Positions 42,872-49,810 of a stretch of 64,000 nucleotides of DNA are shown here, piece after piece. This DNA comes from GCA-003244245 sp050700355 (GTDB lineage: Bacteria > Actinomycetota > Actinomycetes > Mycobacteriales > Pseudonocardiaceae): assembly GCA_050700355.1 (NCBI GenBank), contig JBOHHE010000422.1, positions 3,053-67,052 of the forward strand, written 5' to 3'. Both the position numbers and the translations under genes were made by a program. Under the pieces are notes generated by a model, which was not told the DNA's origin, searched no databases, and was given only the letters and a program-made list of their open reading frames with translations. Positions within the stretch are counted from its first letter, which is position 1. The number at the start of each line of letters is the position of its first letter.

Positions 42872-43654
42872 GTGTCACGCAGGCCGCTTACCGCAGAGCT
42901 GATGGAGCTGGTAGGCCAGCAGGCTCGCCGCGTGGTCGCCGCGGTGCGCGATCCACGGGCGAAAGCGCTGCGCCGCAGACGCCGGGCCCGCCGCGCGATC
43001 GTGTTGCGTTCCGGGGTCACCTTGGCTGCGGGCGCGGTTACTGTTGTGATCGGCTCGAGTGCTGCGGTAGAGCTTTCCGAAATAGCAGCCGGATCCATGA
43101 CCGTTGCCGCGGCTCTCGGGGCTGGAATGGCTGGGGCACGGTTGGTGCGGTTGTACCGCATCCCGTTGCCACCACCACAGGAGGCACCCGTCGCTGCGCT
43201 GCCACCGCTGGATTCCGCGGCTCGGGAGCCGATGGTTCGGCTGGCGGCCGCGGAGGCCGGCCTCGCCGACCTGCTTGCCGTGCTGGAGCGGCCTCGCCAC
43301 GGAATTGCGGTGGTTCCGCCGGAGGCTCTGGAGTCCCCTCGGGCGGCGCTCGCCGAGGCTTCCGCGCAACTACGTGGTACGGCCGAGGCGCTTCGCGCCG
43401 TGGAGCGAGCAGCGGCCAGCGATGCGGCGACTGATATGGCTACCGGACCGAGTCCCCGACTGGCCGATGCGGTGGTCGCGTTGCGCCGTCAGCTCGACGA
43501 GGGGGTGGACGAGGTCTGTGGGCTGGTCACCGCAGCAGGTGCGGTGGTGATGGCAGCGGACCCCGAGAACCGGTCGGCAGCGCTGGCCGACGCCACTGAC
43601 CGGCTTATCGGGCTCGCTGCGGGATTGCGTGAGCTGCCACCGCAGGTTTCCTGA
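42872..43654 (+). CDS. pspM: Phage-shock envelope stress protein PspM
   Basis: 260 aa. Membrane partner of PspA (Rv2743c family). A basic start RRVVAAVRDPRAKALRRRRRARR precedes two hydrophobic segments (about 45-66 and 72-95). A helical Ala/Leu-rich cytoplasmic domain follows. GTG start 16 bp after pspA. Identified mainly by position and topology. Confidence 0.85.
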   Translation: MSRRPLTAELMELVGQQARRVVAAVRDPRAKALRRRRRARRAIVLRSGVTLAAGAVTVVIGSSAAVELSEIAAGSMTVAAALGAGMAGARLVRLYRIPLPPPQEAPVAALPPLDSAAREPMVRLAAAEAGLADLLAVLERPRHGIAVVPPEALESPRAALAEASAQLRGTAEALRAVERAAASDAATDMATGPSPRLADAVVALRRQLDEGVDEVCGLVTAAGAVVMAADPENRSAALADATDRLIGLAAGLRELPPQVS

Positions 43655-43674
43655 TTTGCCCTTCACCTCACCGA

Positions 43675-44496
43675 TCAGACGTTCGCCTCTTCAGCCGACG
43701 GTCGCCGTCTGAGCTGGGAGGTACGTAGCACCCTGGCGAGCAGGGCGTCGAAGGCGACCACCATGTCGTGCGCGCCGGGGGTACCCCAGTGCTGGATCGG
43801 CAGGCAAGCGCCTTGGGCGTGCTGCACGGCCGCGCGGTCCGGCAGCACGGTGGGTAGCACCAGGGGTCCGAAAATCTCTCTGAGTTCATTGATCCGGTAA
43901 GCGTGCTCATGGGAGCGGATCCGGGCTCGGTTGACCACCACCCCCAGTGGTTGCAGATCGGGGTTGTGCTCGCGCTCGTTCTGCACCGCTTCAAAGGCGC
44001 GCTGAACACCGGTGACCGCGTAGATGGTCGGCTCGGTGACCAGCAATGCACGATCCGCCGCCACCAGCGCCGAGCGGGTGAGCTGGCCCAGCGAAGGTGG
44101 GCAGTCCAGTAGGACCAGCCGGTAGGGCACGGCGGATTGGTCGGGTGGATCGGCGAGCTGGGACAGTGCCTTATCCAGCCCGCGCAGCCGGGTGGCGTCC
44201 GGGTCGGGCCGGTTGTGCGTCTCAACCTCCTCGGCACCGACCAGCACGTCCAGACCTTCGCCCCAGGCACTGGGCGCGATCGCGTCCCAGAGCACCGAGC
44301 GTTCCGGGTCGGCCAGCACATCGGCCAGTGTCGCGTCCGTTTCACCGGGCTCCAGGGTGGCGGTGGAGTTGCCCTGCGGATCGAGATCCACCACCAGGGT
44401 GCGGATCCGTCGCTGTAGGGCAGCCCCGGCGAGGCCGAGCACCACCGAGGTCTTGCCCACGCCACCCTTCAGGCTGAGCACCGCCACGCTTCGCAC
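43675..44496 (-). CDS. ParA/Soj family ATPase
   Basis: 273 aa deviant-Walker ATPase: SLKGGVGKTSVVLGLA (about 8-23), DLDPQGNSTATL, and LVLLDCPPSLGQLTRSALVAAD (about 127-148). No parB-like gene adjoins it, so chromosome partitioning is not implied; orphan ParA proteins position other cargo. GTG start at 44496. Divergent from the methyltransferase gene with 75 bp between. It ends 20 bp from pspM, an unusual neighbour. Confidence 0.85.
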   Translation of the reverse strand: MRSVAVLSLKGGVGKTSVVLGLAGAALQRRIRTLVVDLDPQGNSTATLEPGETDATLADVLADPERSVLWDAIAPSAWGEGLDVLVGAEEVETHNRPDPDATRLRGLDKALSQLADPPDQSAVPYRLVLLDCPPSLGQLTRSALVAADRALLVTEPTIYAVTGVQRAFEAVQNEREHNPDLQPLGVVVNRARIRSHEHAYRINELREIFGPLVLPTVLPDRAAVQHAQGACLPIQHWGTPGAHDMVVAFDALLARVLRTSQLRRRPSAEEANV

Positions 44497-44558
44497 CTGT
44501 GCACCCTATTGGTGTCGCGCCTTCCGTCCCACAGGAGTGCCCCAGCCGGACCCACCTC

Positions 44559-44564
44559 TAGGGT
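44559..44564 (+). promoter_or_regulatory. Candidate -10, leaderless methyltransferase gene
   Basis: TAGGGT lies 7 nt before the ATG at 44572. Same arrangement as before ftsK and rimO. Confidence 0.4.
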
Positions 44565-44571
44565 GCTGTGT

Positions 44572-45297
44572 ATGCGAGCCCCGGCCGTTCTTCGAGCGCT
44601 CGAGGTGGAGGTCGCCGGGGCACGACGGCGGTTGGGAGTTCCACCCCGGGTGCTGGACGTGGGCGGAGGCAGCGGCGTCTGGGCGGTGCCGCTGGCTCGT
44701 TCCGGCTGCGTGGTGACAGTTGTCGATCCCAGCCCCAACGCCCTGGCCACGTTGCACCGCAGGGCTACCGAGTCCGGGGTGCAGCACTTGGTGAGCTCAG
44801 TACAGGGCGATGTCGACTCATTGGCCGACACAGTCCGGCCGGCCAGTGCCGATCTGGTGCTCGCCCACGGAGTACTCGAGGTTGTTGAGGACGCCGAGGT
44901 GGCGGCTCGCTCGCTGGCGGCTGCGACGGCCGCCGGCGGCGTGGTCTCGATCCTGGTGGCCAACCGGTATGCGGCAGTGCTGGTGCGGGCGCTTGCCGGT
45001 CGGGTGGGTGAGGCCTGCCGAATACTCGACGATCCGCACGGTCGGCTCGGCGCTGCCGATCCGCTGTTGCGGCGCTTCGACATCGACGGCCTCACCATGC
45101 TGCTGACGGGCAGTGGGCTGGTCGTCGAGCTGATTCAGGGCGACGGGGTGGTCGCCGATCTCGTGTCGAACGCCGTGTTGGAGGCCCATTCCGGAGCCGC
45201 CGATCAGCTCGTCGGACTGGAACTGTCCGCCGCCGGGCGGCCTCCGCTGCGGGATGTCGCCAGCCGCCTGCACGCCTTGGCCCGTCGCTCGGATTGA
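44572..45297 (+). CDS. Class I SAM-dependent methyltransferase
   Basis: 241 aa. SAM motif I is VLDVGGGSGVWAVPLA (about 25-40), motif II VVDPSPNALATLHRR, and LVLAHGVLEVVED is the motif IV region. Most like small-molecule or quinone-type methyltransferases; substrate unknown. Precedes dinB, a pairing common in Pseudonocardiaceae. Confidence 0.85.
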   Translation: MRAPAVLRALEVEVAGARRRLGVPPRVLDVGGGSGVWAVPLARSGCVVTVVDPSPNALATLHRRATESGVQHLVSSVQGDVDSLADTVRPASADLVLAHGVLEVVEDAEVAARSLAAATAAGGVVSILVANRYAAVLVRALAGRVGEACRILDDPHGRLGAADPLLRRFDIDGLTMLLTGSGLVVELIQGDGVVADLVSNAVLEAHSGAADQLVGLELSAAGRPPLRDVASRLHALARRSD

Positions 45298-45307
45298 GCC
45301 GTACCTG

Positions 45308-45330
45308 TAGGATATCGAACTGGTGTTCGA
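45308..45330 (+). promoter_or_regulatory. dinB promoter with perfect LexA box
   Basis: TCGAACTGGTGTTCGA at 45315-45330 matches the Gram-positive/actinobacterial SOS box TCGAAC-N4-GTTCGA without mismatch. TAGGAT at 45308-45313 is a likely -10 element directly before it, so LexA would block polymerase. Confidence 0.85.
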
Positions 45331-45332
45331 TT

Positions 45333-45370
45333 TCGGAGGGTGCTATGGGTCTCGGAGGGTGCTATGGGTC
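45333..45370 (+). repeat. 19-bp tandem duplication of the dinB ribosome site and start codon
   Basis: TCGGAGGGTGCTATGGGTC occurs twice in tandem, each copy with a GGAGGG and an ATG. The first ATG (45345) opens an 11-codon frame that stops at 45378-45380; the second (45364) starts dinB. As 19 is not a multiple of three, the two starts are in different frames. Confidence 0.9.
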
Positions 45371-46626
45371 GCAGTGTTGACCTGCTTCGACGCGATATGG
45401 CTGCCGGGCGTCCTGACGATCGAGGCTGCACCGTGCTGCACGTTGATATGGACGCGTTCTATGCGTCGGTCGAGCTCCGGAGGCATCCGGAGCTAACCGG
45501 CCGCCCGGTCGTGGTAGCCGGGGGCAGCGCTGTGACCGGGAACCGGGGAGTCGTGCTCTCGGCCAGCTACGAGGCGCGGGCGTTCGGGGTGCGCTCGGCG
45601 ATGCCGGTCGCCTGGGCCCGCCGGTTATGTCCGGAAGCGGAGTTCGTGCCGCCGCATTTTCCCAGCTACGCCGAGGTGTCCCGCGGTGTGATGGCACTTT
45701 TTCGGGAGATCACACCGCTGGTCGAGCCGCTGAGTCTGGACGAGGCGTTCCTCGACGTGCGGGGAGCGCTGCGCAGGCTGGGGATGGGCCCCGCCGGGAT
45801 CGGGGAATGGATCCGGGGGCAAGTCTATGACGTCCACCGGGTGACCTGCTCGGTGGGTGTGGCCCCGAGCAAGTTCCTGGCCAAGCTGGCTTCCGGGCTC
45901 GCCAAACCGGACGGGTTGCTCGTGGTTCCCACCGACGGCGTCTTCGTGTTCCTGCATCCGCTGCCGGTCTCGGCACTGTGGGGAGTGGGGCAGCGCACTG
46001 CGGAAACGCTGCACCGGTTGGGTTGTCGCACCGTCGCCGATGTGGCGAGTACCTCGCTGCCCGTATTACGCCGTGCGGTGGGCGCAGCGGTGGCCGAGCA
46101 CCTGCACAAGTTGGCGCACGGCCGCGACGATCGGCGAGTTGTGCCCGACGCGCCAGAGAAATCCGTCGGAGCAGAACAGACGTTCGCTCAGGACGTGGTC
46201 GATCGGGAGGCGCTGCGTCGTGAGCTGCTGCGACTGTCCGAGCGTACGACCGCGGCGCTGCGCAGCCGTGGCTTACGTGGCAGAACCATCGCCGTGAAGG
46301 TCAGATTTTCGGATTTCACCACCATCACCCGTGCTCGGACGCTAGCCAACCCCACCGATACCGGACAGGAGGTCTTCGGAATAGCGGCCGGGTTGTTCGA
46401 ACATCACGTGCCGCTCGGGGCCGCGATCCGGCTGCTCGGCGTGCGGGTGGAGCAGTTGGTCGGTGGGGTTGTGGCTGAGCAGCTCACCTTGCACGGGGAG
46501 CAGGCGAACTGGTCGGACGCAGAGCGGGCCGCGGATGCGGCGCGGTCCCGATTCGGCAGTACTGCGGTGCGCCCCGCCGCTCTGTTGGACGGCCCCGGGG
46601 GGAGCGGCGCCTCGCATGCACCCTGA
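45364..46626 (+). CDS. dinB: DNA polymerase IV (Y family)
   Basis: 420 aa translesion polymerase. Catalytic DVDMDAFYASVELRRHPEL (residues about 27-45) and PLSLDEAFLDV (about 124-134) hold the metal-binding acids. Helix-hairpin-helix ALWGVGQRTAETLHRLG, and the little-finger domain after about 245 (KSVGAEQTFAQDV). No canonical QLxLF clamp motif at the extreme end; EQLTLHGEQ (about 377) is the nearest. Start chosen at the second of two duplicated ATGs, which is the only one in frame. SOS control is indicated by the LexA box. Confidence 0.93.
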   Translation: MGRSVDLLRRDMAAGRPDDRGCTVLHVDMDAFYASVELRRHPELTGRPVVVAGGSAVTGNRGVVLSASYEARAFGVRSAMPVAWARRLCPEAEFVPPHFPSYAEVSRGVMALFREITPLVEPLSLDEAFLDVRGALRRLGMGPAGIGEWIRGQVYDVHRVTCSVGVAPSKFLAKLASGLAKPDGLLVVPTDGVFVFLHPLPVSALWGVGQRTAETLHRLGCRTVADVASTSLPVLRRAVGAAVAEHLHKLAHGRDDRRVVPDAPEKSVGAEQTFAQDVVDREALRRELLRLSERTTAALRSRGLRGRTIAVKVRFSDFTTITRARTLANPTDTGQEVFGIAAGLFEHHVPLGAAIRLLGVRVEQLVGGVVAEQLTLHGEQANWSDAERAADAARSRFGSTAVRPAALLDGPGGSGASHAP

Positions 46627-46778
46627 AACGGGTACGCAGAGCGGGTAGTCGTCATCGTCGCGGGATCGTATCCTCGACACTGAGAGCCCACCGCGGGCGC
46701 CTGCCTGATCCAGAGACTATCGTCGGGACTGGCCACCTGCATCCGCCATCAACATCCGGAGTGCCGGAGGAGGATTCG

Positions 46779-47180
46779 ATGCCACTCTCCGAGCACGAGC
46801 AACGTCTGCTCGATCAGATTGAGCGCGCGCTCTACGCCGAGGACCCCAAGTTCGCCTCGAACGTGCGAGGGGCCCGGATGCGTAGCCCGTCGCGCCGTAG
46901 ACGGCTTCAGGGCATAGCGGTGTTCGTGGTGGGTTTGGTGCTTCTCGTGCTCGGTGTGATGCCTTTGGTGCCGCTCCGCCCGGCCGGGATCCCGGTGATC
47001 AGCGTTATCGGCTTCCTGGTGATGTTTGCCGGCGCCGTGGTTGCGATCTTCGCGCGCAGCCAGGGTCGGGAGACGGCGGAGGGCGGCCAATCGGCCGGCG
47101 GTTCCTCTGCGGGAGGATCACGCAGCACCCTGGCTCAGCGGATGGAGGAGCGGTTCCGACGCCGCTTCGAAGATCGCTAG
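46779..47180 (+). CDS. DUF3040 membrane protein
   Basis: 133 aa. Starts MPLSEHEQRLLDQIERALYAEDPKFASNVR, the signature of the DUF3040 family just upstream of mraZ in actinobacteria (Rv2169c-like). Two membrane helices (about 47-65 and 69-92) and an Arg-rich end. Function unknown. GGAGGAGG precedes the ATG. Confidence 0.9.
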   Translation: MPLSEHEQRLLDQIERALYAEDPKFASNVRGARMRSPSRRRRLQGIAVFVVGLVLLVLGVMPLVPLRPAGIPVISVIGFLVMFAGAVVAIFARSQGRETAEGGQSAGGSSAGGSRSTLAQRMEERFRRRFEDR

Positions 47181-47223
47181 GCCGGCACGGTAGTCCGCCC
47201 CCCACTTCCCCCCACGCCCAAGA

Positions 47224-47267
47224 CCCGGACCTCCGGCGATCCTGCTGAAACCGGAGGTGCGGGTTTA
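47224..47267 (+). terminator. Probable terminator after DUF3040
   Basis: ACCCGGACCTCCGG pairs with CCGGAGGTGCGGGT (one mismatch in 14) around a 14-nt loop, followed by TT. It lies 44 bp after the DUF3040 stop and separates it from the mraZ promoter. Confidence 0.65.
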
Positions 47268-47418
47268 GCACGTCTGTGCCCAGGTGGGGAAACGCGCCGT
47301 TGCCGCGCTATCCGCTGCGGTGTAGCAGGTCGCCCTCCCCACTACATCCCACCGTATTCCCCTCTTGCTGACCTGGCTAAATCCCGCTCGTGGGTAGAGC
47401 GGGAGGGTTTCGTCACCG

Positions 47419-47446
47419 TTGACAGTGGTGGAAAGTGGGGTACGGT
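47419..47446 (+). promoter_or_regulatory. mraZ/dcw promoter
   Basis: TTGACA (47419-47424), a 16-bp spacer, TACGGT (47441-47446). The best -35/-10 pair in the window. The spacer contains a GGAAAGTGGGGT element, so a protein bound there would compete with polymerase. Confidence 0.65.
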
Positions 47447-47511
47447 GGTGGCCGGTGGAGCACAGGGGTGCTTCATGGGTCAGCCCGATGGGCTGGCAAG
47501 GAAAGTGGGGT
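47430..47511 (+). repeat. Repeated GGAAAGTGGGGT elements, likely MraZ boxes
   Basis: The 12-mer GGAAAGTGGGGT is found at 47430-47441 and 47500-47511, exactly 70 bp apart. MraZ binds TGGGN repeats in E. coli and AAAGTGK repeats in Mycoplasma; both cores are contained here. The second copy overlaps the mraZ ribosome site, which fits autorepression. Related TGGTGG/CGGTGG motifs lie between. Confidence 0.6.
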
Positions 47512-47515
47512 GGCC

Positions 47516-47947
47516 GTGTTTCTGGGCACGCACACCCCGCGCCTGGATGACAAGGGTCGGCTAACACTGCCGGCGAAATTTCGCGACGCACTGGCAGGGG
47601 GTTTGATGGTCACCAAAGGACAGGACCACTGCCTGTACGTTTTTCCGCGTGCCGAGTTCGAAGAAATGGCGCGCAAGGTTGCGGCCGCTCCGCTGACCAA
47701 TGAGGCGGTGCGGGCCTATCAGCGTTACCTGTTCGCAGGCACCGATGAGCAACGCCCGGATGCGCAGGGCCGCATCTCGATCGTTCCGGAACTGCGGCGT
47801 TATGCCGGGTTGAGCAAGGACTGCGCAGTAATCGGGGCGATCAGCCGCTTGGAGATCTGGGACAGCGCAGCATGGCAGCGCTATCTGGAGGAGCACGAGG
47901 AATCTTACGCCCAAGCGCAGGAGGAGGTGCTGCCCGGCTTGTTCTGA
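47516..47947 (+). CDS. mraZ: Transcriptional regulator MraZ
   Basis: 143 aa, same length as the mycobacterial protein. Two AbrB-like halves, each with a DxxGR motif: FLGTHTPRLDDKGRLTLPAKFRD (about 2-24) and DEQRPDAQGRISIVPELRRYAGL (about 78-100). Forms ring oligomers that bind repeats before its own operon. I chose the GTG at 47516 because it gives the family start; GTG 47510 is an alternative. Confidence 0.94.
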   Translation: MFLGTHTPRLDDKGRLTLPAKFRDALAGGLMVTKGQDHCLYVFPRAEFEEMARKVAAAPLTNEAVRAYQRYLFAGTDEQRPDAQGRISIVPELRRYAGLSKDCAVIGAISRLEIWDSAAWQRYLEEHEESYAQAQEEVLPGLF

Positions 47948-48207
47948 CCGGGTGGGTCTGCCCACCTGGGCAGCGCTCCTTCCCGGTGCCGCGAGGCCTC
48001 CGTCCGACGTGCAACGACACCTCCGATGTGCGAAACGACACCGAAGTGCACGGATCAGCAGGGCCCTGACGCACCTTCCCCGGCGCCAGGACCGTCGCAT
48101 CGGGCGGAGACCCCGCAGCACCGGGGCCGGTTGGTGCCGAGGCAGGTCGGGTGATAGTGCGGGTAGTCGGGGCCCGCTAGGGCACGAGGGGCATAAGGGG
48201 TGCGAAT

Positions 48208-49230
48208 ATGAGCAGAGGGAGGCTGGCCGTGGCCGATCGCCCGCCCGATGGCACCCGGTCACCCCACCATGCCCCCGTACTGCTGGCCAGATGCTTGGAG
48301 CTACTCGGGCCGGCATTGACCGGCCAGCCAGCAGTCCTGGTCGATGCGACGGTGGGTCTCGGCGGACATGCCGCTGCGTTCCTCGAGGCACATCCGGGGC
48401 TCACGTTGGTCGGGCTGGACCGGGACCCGCAGGCGCTGGAGCTGGCTGGGCACCGGCTGGCCGCATACGCCAAGCGGATTCACCTGGTGCACGCGGTGTA
48501 CGACGAGTTACCGGATGTGCTGGAACGTCTTGACCTTGAGTGTCTGGACGGCGTGCTGTTCGACCTCGGGGTGTCCTCACTGCAGCTCGACGCCGTCGAG
48601 CGGGGCTTTTCCTATGCCCGCGACGCCGTTCTGGATATGCGAATGGACCCTACCACCGGCCCCACCGCGGCCGACGTGGTCAACGGCTATCCGAAGGCCG
48701 ATCTGGCCCGGGTGCTGCGGGAGTACGGCGAGGAACGCTTTGCGGGGCGGATCGCGGGCGCCATCGTGAAGGAGCGGACCCGGCAGCCCTTCGACAGTAG
48801 CGCTCGACTGGTCGAGGTCATCTATCAGAGTGTCCCTGCGGCCGCTCGTCGCCGAGGCGGGCATCCCGCCAAGCGGACCTTCCAAGCGTTGCGGATCGAG
48901 GTCAACGGTGAACTCGCGGCGTTGCACGCCGCGATCCCGGCTGCGCTGGATGCGCTGTCGGTCGGTGGCCGGCTGGTGGCGATGTCCTACCACTCTCTGG
49001 AGGACCGACTTGTCAAGCGAGCCTTGACCGAGCGGGCCGTCTCGCGTACTCCGCTTGGCCTGCCCGTCGAGTTACCCGGCCACGGCCCGAAATTCCGCGT
49101 GCTGACCCGCGGCGCCGAGCAGGCAGATCCCACCGAGACGGGGACCAACCCGCGGGCCGCCTCGGTGCGACTGCGGGCTGCCGAGCGCATTGCACCCGTT
49201 GCTCCGCACAACCCGATCGCCCGGAGGTGA
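48208..49230 (+). CDS. rsmH: 16S rRNA (cytosine1402-N4)-methyltransferase
   Basis: 340 aa. HHAPVLLARCLELL start, SAM motif DATVGLGGHAAAFL, DGVLFDLGVSSLQLD, FSYARDAVLDMRMD, and MSYHSLEDRLVKRAL near the end: all RsmH hallmarks. ATG 48208; a GTG at 48229 is possible. The 260-bp spacer after mraZ holds no gene that I can see, apart from a small GGTGGG/CCCACC hairpin just after the mraZ stop. Confidence 0.95.
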   Translation: MSRGRLAVADRPPDGTRSPHHAPVLLARCLELLGPALTGQPAVLVDATVGLGGHAAAFLEAHPGLTLVGLDRDPQALELAGHRLAAYAKRIHLVHAVYDELPDVLERLDLECLDGVLFDLGVSSLQLDAVERGFSYARDAVLDMRMDPTTGPTAADVVNGYPKADLARVLREYGEERFAGRIAGAIVKERTRQPFDSSARLVEVIYQSVPAAARRRGGHPAKRTFQALRIEVNGELAALHAAIPAALDALSVGGRLVAMSYHSLEDRLVKRALTERAVSRTPLGLPVELPGHGPKFRVLTRGAEQADPTETGTNPRAASVRLRAAERIAPVAPHNPIARR

Positions 49231-49234
49231 CCCC

Positions 49235-49810
49235 GTGACGGCTTCCCTGGCGGCTCCGCCGCGTAACACGACATCCACAGTCGGTCGCACCCCCACCCGT
49301 CGCCGTGTCAACAGACCCGCCCGAACCCGTTCGGCGGCTGTTGCCCGGGCCTATGCGAGGCGGGCACAGCGCAGCGGGGCGCTGCATGGTGCTGGGCAGC
49401 CTTCGGCCGGTGCCAACCGGGCCCCCTTCGTGGTGCTGATGATGGTGGTGCTGTCGGTGGCATTGATAGCCACGTTGTGGTTGTCGACCGCAGCGGCCGC
49501 GGACTCCTATCGACTGCAGAACGCTCGGGAGTCGGCCAGGGATCTCACCGAGCGCTCGGAGCAGCTCGGCCGAGAGGTAGCCACCTTGGAAACCGCGCCC
49601 GAGCTGGCACGCCGGGCACTCGAACTGGGCATGGTGCCCGCCGGGGATCCGGCCCGGCTGGTGGTGGGGTCGGATGGATCAGTCGTGGTGGTGGGTGAGC
49701 CCAAGGCAGCTACCGCGCCTGCTGCCGTCACTCCACCTGCGGCAGACTCGGCGCCCGTCCAGCCCGAGCCCGCCGCGGCATCGCAGACTGCGGTGTCCGG
49801 ACGCACGTGA
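49235..49810 (+). CDS. FtsL-like divisome protein
   Basis: 191 aa. Position and architecture match actinobacterial FtsL: a basic Arg-rich cytoplasmic start, one membrane helix (PFVVLMMVVLSVALIATLWL, about 67-86), a short coiled coil (YRLQNARESARDLTERSEQLGREVATLET) and a Pro/Ala-rich extracytoplasmic tail. GTG start after CGGAGGTGA. Ends in a TGATG overlap with ftsI. Confidence 0.88.
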   Translation: MTASLAAPPRNTTSTVGRTPTRRRVNRPARTRSAAVARAYARRAQRSGALHGAGQPSAGANRAPFVVLMMVVLSVALIATLWLSTAAAADSYRLQNARESARDLTERSEQLGREVATLETAPELARRALELGMVPAGDPARLVVGSDGSVVVVGEPKAATAPAAVTPPAADSAPVQPEPAAASQTAVSGRT

